From Chlamydiales bacterium (GTDB taxonomy: Bacteria; Chlamydiota; Chlamydiia; Chlamydiales; JAACFD01), in assembly GCA_009937555.1 (NCBI GenBank), contig JAACFD010000145.1, positions 1-5,691 of the forward strand: a DNA stretch of 5,691 nucleotides, read 5' to 3'. The notes under the pieces were generated by a model. That model worked only from the letters and a program-made list of their open reading frames with translations. It had not been told where the DNA came from and ran no database searches. This document shows positions 1 to 4,941 of this stretch, in pieces (the first letter of the stretch is position 1; the number at the start of each line of letters is the position of its first letter). The position numbers and the translations under genes were made by a program.

Positions 1-1012
1 TGATGCTGGAAAGCAAGTGATATTTGAGAAGCAGAGTAATCTGGATCTTAATTTCCTTAAAGGTGTTCAGCGTATTGTAATTCTAGCATGTGGTACCTCT
101 TGGCATGCTGCATGCTATGCGTCATATTTAATGGAAGAGCGCTTAGAAATTCCTGTGGAGACTCATATTGCTTCTGAATTTAGGTATAGAAAGCTTTTGC
201 TTCAAGAGAACACTTTAATTATAGCTATAAGCCAATCAGGAGAAACAGCAGATACTTTAGCAGCGATTAAAGCTTTAAAAGCTAAGGGTGCATTTGTCTT
301 AAGTATCTGTAACGTGATGAGTTCTTCTATTTCTCGTCTTGCTGATGCTACACTATTTTTACGTGCAGGCCCTGAGATAGGAGTCTGCTCTACGAAGGCT
401 TTTACAAGTCAGGTGGTAGTTTTATTTTTACTATCTATGGTTATGGAGCAGAGTAAAAAAGCAAATCAAGACACTACTGTGATGATTGAGGCTTTAAAAA
501 GCCTGCCAGAACAAGTACAAGCAATACTTGATCAAAGCGATAGCATACACAGATTGGCAAAACGTTACTCAAAGTATAAACATTTTTTCTATCTAGGTAG
601 ACACTATATGTTTCCTTGCTCTTTAGAAGGAGCTTTAAAGCTTAAAGAAATTACGTATATTAATGCTAATGCATACCCTGCAGGAGAGATGAAGCATGGG
701 CCTATTGCCCTAATCTCAGATGATTGCCCAACACTAGCTTTTTGCTGCAACAAACATACTTACACAAAAATGGTTAACAACATCAAAGAAATCAAAGCGA
801 GGGGAGGAAGGGTCTTGGCTGTGGCACCTGAGGGAGATGATTACATGAAAGACCTGGTAGATGATATTATTTTTGTGCCTCAGACTATTGACGAGCTAAT
901 GATTGTGAATGCAAGTGTAGCAAGCCAGTTATTTGCCTATTATGTTGCACTAGAAAATGGTATGAATGTGGATATGCCACGTAATTTAGCTAAGTCAGTA
1001 ACAGTAGAATGA
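1..1012 (+). CDS. glmS: Glutamine--fructose-6-phosphate aminotransferase (isomerizing), C-terminal part
   Basis: This enzyme makes glucosamine-6-phosphate from fructose-6-phosphate and glutamine in the cytoplasm, the first committed step to UDP-GlcNAc for lipid A and peptidoglycan precursors. The frame is open to the left edge (first whole codon at base 2), so the gene is cut. About 336 residues are visible of the roughly 600 usual in the family; the N-terminal glutaminase domain lies outside. The GTG at base 17 is an internal codon, not the start. Counting from that codon, the first SIS sugar-phosphate lobe shows ACGTS (24-28) and SQSGETADT (72-80), then EIGVCSTKAFTSQ (120-132). The second lobe shows EGALKLKE (204-211) and AGEMKHGP (222-229), and the protein ends in PRNLAKSVTVE. 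By alignment from memory with E. coli GlmS, Lys208, Glu211, His227 and Lys326 match catalytic Lys485, Glu488, His504 and Lys603. The isomerase half therefore looks intact. Its neighbour downstream is tyrP, as in Chlamydia. Confidence 0.97.
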   Translation, partial: DAGKQVIFEKQSNLDLNFLKGVQRIVILACGTSWHAACYASYLMEERLEIPVETHIASEFRYRKLLLQENTLIIAISQSGETADTLAAIKALKAKGAFVLSICNVMSSSISRLADATLFLRAGPEIGVCSTKAFTSQVVVLFLLSMVMEQSKKANQDTTVMIEALKSLPEQVQAILDQSDSIHRLAKRYSKYKHFFYLGRHYMFPCSLEGALKLKEITYINANAYPAGEMKHGPIALISDDCPTLAFCCNKHTYTKMVNNIKEIKARGGRVLAVAPEGDDYMKDLVDDIIFVPQTIDELMIVNASVASQLFAYYVALENGMNVDMPRNLAKSVTVE

Positions 1013-1034
1013 GAACCTTTGCCAAGAGAGGTTT
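1013..1034 (+). terminator. Weak hairpin just after glmS
   Basis: Directly after the glmS TGA, AACCTTT (1014-1020) can pair with AGAGGTT (1027-1033) around a six-base loop, with one G-U pair. It sits where a terminator is expected. However, the following bases are ATTAAAAGGG rather than a run of T, so it is not a standard intrinsic terminator. Termination here is inferred only from position. Confidence 0.25.
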
Positions 1035-1101
1035 ATTAAAAGGGTTTCCAATATTTCTTCTTTTTGATACGATGAATACTTCCAAAATGAGGGGAAAATT
1101 C

Positions 1102-1188
1102 ATGGCGCATATGCATCCACACACACCTCCTTCTTTTTCTTTTTCAAGGTACTACAGCTATTATTGCTTAAGCTATCGCAGTTATTAG
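1102..1188 (+). CDS. Possible 28-residue ORF with a strong ribosome binding site; perhaps a decayed small gene
   Basis: An ATG at 1102 is preceded by GAGGGG (1089-1094) at a seven-base spacing, the strongest Shine-Dalgarno match seen in the window. The ORF encodes a short peptide beginning MAHMHPHTPP, rich in His, Pro, Ser and Tyr, and stops at TAG 1186-1188. An in-frame ATG at 1072 would lengthen it to 38 residues but has no ribosome binding site. A pyrimidine-rich tract at about 1128-1146 contains two TTTTTC units. Just after it, another frame (from 1148) reads a hydrophobic stretch interrupted by one TAA at 1169-1171. This could be a small membrane protein gene broken by a frameshift and a stop. 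I do not recognise the peptide, and chance is a real alternative in AT-rich spacer DNA. Confidence 0.22.
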   Translation: MAHMHPHTPPSFSFSRYYSYYCLSYRSY

Positions 1189-1191
1189 TAT
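1164..1191 (+). promoter_or_regulatory. Candidate promoter for tyrP
   Basis: TTGCTT (1164-1169) and TAGTAT (1186-1191) are separated by 16 bases and resemble the -35 and -10 boxes of the main sigma factor. A start near base 1198 would leave a leader of about 60 bases before the tyrP ATG. The match is partial and AT-rich spacers often give such matches. An AT-rich TATATA at 1225-1230 is an alternative -10 without a convincing -35. Confidence 0.25.
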
Positions 1192-1258
1192 ACCTAATTT
1201 TCTAGCTGTTTCTATTTTCATACATATATAAAAAATTTGATTACAAGGTTTAGAGTTT

Positions 1259-2446
1259 ATGAGTAGTAAAAAAGGTACAATTTTATCTGGAGCTCTTATG
1301 GTTTCAGGAGTCTCAATTGGAGCAGGTATGCTAGCGATGCCTGTACAGATGGGGCAGGCAGGTTTTATACCTACTATAATGTTACACATAGTTTGCTGGG
1401 TTTTGATGACTCTTACAGGACTTTTATATGTAGAAGCTTGTCTTTGGTTCAAAAAAGAAGTAAATATTCTGACCCTTACCCACGAGACATTAGGTGGTTT
1501 TGCTAAAAGTTTTATTTGGCTAGTTTACCTGTTTTTATTTTTCTCATTAACAGTTGCTTATATAACAGGAGGAGGGGAGATTTTAGTCAATATATCCCAG
1601 GGGATGTTGAATCCTAAGCTAGGGAGTATTGTATTTGTCGTTCTCTTTCTTCCTATTATATTTAAAGGGGCTTTCTTAGTTGATCGTGTAAACCAGCTAT
1701 TTATGGCAATTCTAATGCTAAGTTTCTTGTTTTTTATATTTGTTGGATTAGGTTCTATTAACATATCTCATCTTTCTCACAGCAACCACTACTCAAGTCT
1801 TCAAGGGCTCCCTGTAGTATTAACAGCATTTGGTTTCCAAGGCTTAGTTCCAACTCTTGTGGAGTACTTAGGTAGAGATAGAAAATCTTTAGTCTTATCT
1901 ATTATTCTTGGTAGCCTAATGTCTTTTGCTATTTACCTTGTATGGATAACGTTGATTTTTGGTCTTGTTCCTTTAGAAGGAGAGAGCGGGTTACTTGCTT
2001 TAAATGCTCAGGGCAAAACAGCTGTTGCTTCGCTATTTCTTGTAACAAACAATCCTCTAGTTTTTTCATTTGGGCAAGCGTTTGCTTTATCAGCACTGGT
2101 AACTTCATTTCTGGGAGTAGCTTTGCCTTTAGTAGATTTTCTAGCAGATGGCTTTAAGGTTGAAAAGCAAAAAGGATTTAATAAACTTTGGTTATCTTGT
2201 TTAGTTTTGATCCCAACATTATTAATTTCTGTTGTTGATCCTAGCATTTTTATAAAGGCTTTGTCTGTAGCAGGGGCCTACGGAGGGACTATAATACTAG
2301 GGCTATTGCCTATCTCAATAGTCTGGGTTGGAAGAAGAAAGTTTCAAGATAAAACAGCTATTATTAGAAACAAGCTAGTTTTAGCTATAGCCTTTCTGTG
2401 TATAGTTTTTGTAATTGTTACAAAAATTCTAGGTTTAGGAGTTTAA
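1259..2446 (+). CDS. tyrP: Aromatic amino acid (tyrosine-type) permease, HAAAP family
   Basis: This is an inner-membrane permease of the hydroxy/aromatic amino acid family (TyrP, Mtr, AroP-like secondary carriers), expected to import tyrosine or tryptophan with protons. At 395 residues it is close to E. coli TyrP (about 400). The family hallmark GVSIGAGMLAMP lies at residues 17-28 in the broken first helix. A second conserved stretch, AYITGGGEIL, lies near residues 100-109. About eleven hydrophobic segments can be counted, near residues 8-28, 34-56, 83-106, 121-141, 144-166, 184-205, 210-238, 265-295, 310-330, 335-357 and 371-393. The ATG at 1259 is favoured because it precedes the hallmark helix by the usual short N-terminus; AAGG at 1245-1248 is a modest ribosome binding site. 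Known Chlamydia genomes often carry two tandem tyrP copies after glmS; only one is present here. Substrate choice cannot be read from the sequence. Confidence 0.93.
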   Translation: MSSKKGTILSGALMVSGVSIGAGMLAMPVQMGQAGFIPTIMLHIVCWVLMTLTGLLYVEACLWFKKEVNILTLTHETLGGFAKSFIWLVYLFLFFSLTVAYITGGGEILVNISQGMLNPKLGSIVFVVLFLPIIFKGAFLVDRVNQLFMAILMLSFLFFIFVGLGSINISHLSHSNHYSSLQGLPVVLTAFGFQGLVPTLVEYLGRDRKSLVLSIILGSLMSFAIYLVWITLIFGLVPLEGESGLLALNAQGKTAVASLFLVTNNPLVFSFGQAFALSALVTSFLGVALPLVDFLADGFKVEKQKGFNKLWLSCLVLIPTLLISVVDPSIFIKALSVAGAYGGTIILGLLPISIVWVGRRKFQDKTAIIRNKLVLAIAFLCIVFVIVTKILGLGV

Positions 2447-2456
2447 AAACTTCTTT

Positions 2457-4061
2457 TTATAGTGGGCTTTCTTCCTTAAAGTGAGCCCACTTGAAGTCAA
2501 AGTTAGAAAGTTCAGACAGACAAACTTCTTCAAGCTGAGGATTTTTAAGAAAAACTAAAGTTGAGTGGAAAAAGGGTATAACAGGCATTTCATCTAAAAA
2601 GATTTCTTCAGCTTCTTTTAGCAGTAGCTTTCTCTTAGCAAGATCAGTAGTAGTCTGAGCTTCTTTTAGTAGGCTTGTATATCGTTCATTATGCCACTGT
2701 GTATCATTATTTCCGCCATATTCAGAGTTTAATTGGCTGTAAGGATCTAAGAAATAAATGGGGTCTGAAAACTCAGCTACCCAGCCTCTTCCTGCGATTT
2801 GAAAATCATGTTTAGACAGTTTCTGTAGCAGTATTTGCCATTCAAAGTTTTTAAGCTTTACCTCAATATCAAAAGCTTTCTTCCATTGCTCTTGTATTGC
2901 TTGTGTGATTTTTTGGTGGCGCTCTCCTGTACTGTAAGCTAAGGTGATATTAAGCTCTTCTTTGCTTACCCCAAGCTCTTGTAGGCCTTTGCTAAGGAAT
3001 TCTCTAGCTGCAGCCACATCTCCATCTTGAAAAGTAGGTTTACTTTCAAGGCCATAGATAGGAGGTACAGGGGTTAATGCAGGTAGTTGGTTAGCTTGTG
3101 TAATATGCTCAATAATTTCTTTTCTATTAATCGCTGCAGCAAATGCCTTTCTAATATTAGCATTATTGAAAGGAAACTCTTTGGTATTGAATTTATACCA
3201 GTAAGTAGAGGCAAGAGGGTTAGATTTTAGGATATCACGATCTTTTAACTCTGCAATTGCATCAGTAGGAACTGTAGATATTGGAGAACCAGCCCAGTGC
3301 AATTCATCATTTTCAAAGAGGTTAAGCTCTGTGTGCTCATCTTCTACCAGTGAAATATGTATACGATCTAATTTTACAGAATTATTATCCCAGTATAGCT
3401 TATTTTTAGAGACAAAAATATGGTCTTTAGAAAACCACTCTTCTAATTGAAAAGGACCATTTGTGATAAGCTCTTCTAGAACAAAATGTTCACTTTCTAT
3501 GCTAGGATGTACAGGAAAGAATGTAGGTAGGGCAAGAAGTTGCAGAAAGTAGGGGACAGGATTTTCTAAAGAAACTTCAAGATGCTTGTCGTCAATAGCC
3601 TTGACTCCTAGGCTTTCAAGAGGTTTTTTCCCTTTTTTAATGTCTTCAGCATTTTTAATGACATACATTAAGTTAGCTGATGAGGCAGGAAATAGGGGGT
3701 TTAGGGCCTTTTTCCACGAGCGTTCAAAGTCATGAGCTGTTACATCACTGCCATCTGACCATTTCGTAGAGCGTAATTCAAAAATATATTTTAATCCGTC
3801 CTCTGAGACCTCATAGCTTTTCGCTGTGGAAGCTGCTAGTTCGCCATTTGGCTTAAAGCGCATTAAGCCATCATAGAGCATTTTCATTAATGAAGAGGTA
3901 ATGATATCAGAAGATTTTCTAGGGTCACTACTAACAGGTTCACTATGCGAATTTATTTTTAAAATTTGGAGCGTTGGTTCAGCCTGCTTTTTGTCTGAAG
4001 AGCAAGCAAATAATAAAGTACAGGCAACAAAAGATAAAAATAATATTTTAATGTATTTCAT
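2457..4061 (-). CDS. oppA: Oligopeptide ABC transporter substrate-binding lipoprotein (OppA-like)
   Basis: This is a family 5 solute-binding protein (SBP_bac_5) that would capture oligopeptides outside the inner membrane and hand them to an ABC permease. At 534 residues it is close to E. coli OppA (543). The N-terminus is a lipoprotein signal peptide: Lys2 and Lys5, a hydrophobic core at 6-19, and lipobox LFAC with Cys20, which also supports the ATG at 4061. Family landmarks follow in order: EPVSSDPRKS (41-50), KWSDG (100-104), LGVKAIDD (151-158), NPVPYF (167-172), ITNGPF (199-204), YWDNN (223-227), FPFNNANIRKAF (296-307), GRGWVAEFSDP (424-434) and EMPVIPFF (491-498). Glu430 sits where E. coli OppA has Asp419, which contacts the peptide amino terminus. 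No oppB, C, D or F genes are next to it in this window, so it is an orphan binding protein here. Substrate (general peptides or cell-wall peptides) is uncertain. No clear ribosome binding site precedes the start. Confidence 0.93.
   Translation of the reverse strand: MKYIKILFLSFVACTLLFACSSDKKQAEPTLQILKINSHSEPVSSDPRKSSDIITSSLMKMLYDGLMRFKPNGELAASTAKSYEVSEDGLKYIFELRSTKWSDGSDVTAHDFERSWKKALNPLFPASSANLMYVIKNAEDIKKGKKPLESLGVKAIDDKHLEVSLENPVPYFLQLLALPTFFPVHPSIESEHFVLEELITNGPFQLEEWFSKDHIFVSKNKLYWDNNSVKLDRIHISLVEDEHTELNLFENDELHWAGSPISTVPTDAIAELKDRDILKSNPLASTYWYKFNTKEFPFNNANIRKAFAAAINRKEIIEHITQANQLPALTPVPPIYGLESKPTFQDGDVAAAREFLSKGLQELGVSKEELNITLAYSTGERHQKITQAIQEQWKKAFDIEVKLKNFEWQILLQKLSKHDFQIAGRGWVAEFSDPIYFLDPYSQLNSEYGGNNDTQWHNERYTSLLKEAQTTTDLAKRKLLLKEAEEIFLDEMPVIPFFHSTLVFLKNPQLEEVCLSELSNFDFKWAHFKEESPL
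2461..2491. terminator. Inverted repeat at the tyrP/oppA convergent junction
   Basis: AGTGGGCT (2461-2468) and AGCCCACT (2484-2491) form a perfect eight-pair stem around a 15-base loop, which itself contains CTT/AAG. The repeat lies within the last codons of oppA on the minus strand and starts 15 bp after the tyrP stop. It could end transcripts from either side. Neither strand has a run of T directly after the stem; on the minus strand an AAAAAGAAGTTTTT stretch follows shortly. Terminator function is therefore an inference from position and stem quality. Confidence 0.4.
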
Positions 4062-4069
4062 AGAGTAAA

Positions 4070-4106
4070 AACCCGGGTTAAATATGCTGCTATATTAACA
4101 GGGTTA
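4070..4106 (-). repeat. Composite inverted repeat in the oppA leader
   Basis: AACCCGGGTT (4070-4079) is a perfect ten-base palindrome. GGGTTA occurs twice, at 4075-4080 and 4101-4106, so AACCC at 4070-4074 can pair with either copy of GGGTT. Between them, GTTAAATAT (4077-4085) and ATATTAAC (4092-4099) pair around GCTGCT with one bulged A. The whole structure ends eight bases upstream of the oppA start codon. It could be an operator, or a leader hairpin if transcription starts further upstream. Confidence 0.45.
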
Positions 4107-4159
4107 CTCATTTAAATTAAGCTATTTTCCTTCCATATCCCCTAGGTGAAAAAAAAGGG

Positions 4160-4188
4160 TTTAAATTTTTTATCTTTAGTTAGATAAT
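4160..4188 (+). promoter_or_regulatory. Candidate promoter for yccA
   Basis: TTTAAA (4160-4165, four of six to the -35 consensus) and GATAAT (4183-4188, five of six to the -10 consensus) are 17 bases apart, the ideal spacing. A start near 4195 leaves about 30 bases of leader before the yccA ATG. An inverted repeat, TTATCT (4170-4175) and AGATAA (4182-4187), overlaps the -10 box and could be a regulator site or chance. Confidence 0.42.
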
Positions 4189-4215
4189 CTTGCTTTCAAA
4201 GAAAATTTAACCAAT

Positions 4216-4219
4216 GAGG
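4216..4219 (+). promoter_or_regulatory. Ribosome binding site of yccA
   Basis: GAGG lies five bases before the ATG at 4225 and decides this start over the ATG at 4214, which opens a different, short frame. Confidence 0.6.
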
Positions 4220-4224
4220 TTTCT

Positions 4225-4938
4225 ATGGGAATCTACGATAGAGATTATACCCATTTACAAGATGGGACTAGGGATGAAGCTAAAAGCTTTGCTTCTCAGG
4301 TTTATACATGGATGTGTTGCGGTCTTCTGGTAACAGCACTAGTTTCATATATTATATTTAGGACTGGTATTCACCAGACTATTTTGCCTTTTGCTTTTAT
4401 TTCTGGTCTGGTTTGTTTTGGAATCGGAATGGCTATGCAAGCTTTTTTTGAACGCTCTTCCACAAGAACTTTAAGCCTATTAATGCTAGCGTATAGTGCG
4501 TGCCAAGGAATATTTTTTGGAGCAGTGCTTCCATTATTTAACGTTGAAGCTATCTGGAGTGCTTTTGCTGTAGGAGGATTAATGTTCTCTGGAGCTGTTG
4601 CTTATGGAATGTTAACCAAAAGTAGCTTAGTAAAACTAGGACAGATTATGAGCTTTGCTTTAATTGGTCTAATTGTTTTATCTGTGCTGATGTTTGTGAT
4701 GTCTTTTTTCCTTAATGTAACCTGGATGCATATGATTATATGCTACATTGGACTAGGTATTTTTGTAGGTCTTACAGCATACGAAGCGCAACAGATTCAG
4801 ATGCTAACACGTAAGCTTTCAGGGGAAAATAGCGAGCTTGTAGGAAAGTACGCTGTGATGACAGCTCTTCAAATGTATATTAATGTCATCATGATTTTCT
4901 GGTACTTATTACAGATTTTTGGTAGTCGAAGAGACTAA
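4225..4938 (+). CDS. yccA: BI-1 (Bax inhibitor-1)/YccA family seven-helix membrane protein
   Basis: This is an inner-membrane protein of the BI-1/YccA/YbhL family (237 residues, usual size about 220-240). Family members are linked to ion or calcium leak (B. subtilis YetJ) and to modulation of the FtsH protease (E. coli YccA); the role here is not shown by sequence. A cytoplasmic N-terminus of about 23 residues is followed by seven hydrophobic segments, near 24-46, 53-73, 80-104, 107-129, 138-162, 164-186 and 210-233. The family signature after helix 6 reads GLTAYEAQQIQ (182-192), and the last helix reads ALQMYINVIMIFWYLLQIFG (214-233). Most relatives have Asp at the two positions that here are Glu187 and Asn220 (the YetJ Asp171/Asp195 pair), so pH-dependent gating may differ. 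As in Chlamydia, it lies between tyrP and ftsY. Its stop is 3 bp from that of the convergent ftsY. Confidence 0.9.
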   Translation: MGIYDRDYTHLQDGTRDEAKSFASQVYTWMCCGLLVTALVSYIIFRTGIHQTILPFAFISGLVCFGIGMAMQAFFERSSTRTLSLLMLAYSACQGIFFGAVLPLFNVEAIWSAFAVGGLMFSGAVAYGMLTKSSLVKLGQIMSFALIGLIVLSVLMFVMSFFLNVTWMHMIICYIGLGIFVGLTAYEAQQIQMLTRKLSGENSELVGKYAVMTALQMYINVIMIFWYLLQIFGSRRD

Positions 4939-4941
4939 TAC

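Larger units (their letters stand above)
4062..4224. promoter_or_regulatory. Divergent control region between oppA and yccA
   Basis: This 163-bp spacer separates the divergent starts of oppA (-) and yccA (+) and must hold promoters for both genes unless they lie further away. The half next to oppA holds nested inverted repeats. The half next to yccA is very AT-rich, with a run of eight A at 4149-4156, and holds the best promoter candidate. For oppA I see only poor matches on the minus strand, such as TAATAT with TTAATT 17 bases upstream of it, and would not assign a promoter. Confidence 0.6.

Noticed and set aside
17..19. GTG at base 17 as the glmS start
   Set aside because: The frame is open to the left edge and the protein from here would lack the whole glutaminase half; the codon is internal.
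1108..1118. GCATATGC palindrome near 1108-1115
   Set aside because: An eight-base palindrome is expected by chance and has no supporting context.
1072..1188. 38-codon form of the small ORF starting at 1072
   Set aside because: No ribosome binding site before 1072; the internal ATG at 1102 has a far better one.
1168..1452. Minus-strand ORF of 94 codons across the tyrP start
   Set aside because: It is antisense to the conserved first helices of tyrP, has no recognisable domain, and mirrors the tyrP codons, so it is a shadow frame.
1558..1764. Minus-strand ORF of 68 codons inside tyrP
   Set aside because: Lies wholly antisense to a clear gene, with no ribosome binding site or family features.
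1942..2247. Overlapping short ORFs on both strands inside tyrP (1942-2157 plus, 2008-2247 minus)
   Set aside because: Both overlap conserved permease helices; their translations are low-complexity and match nothing I recognise.
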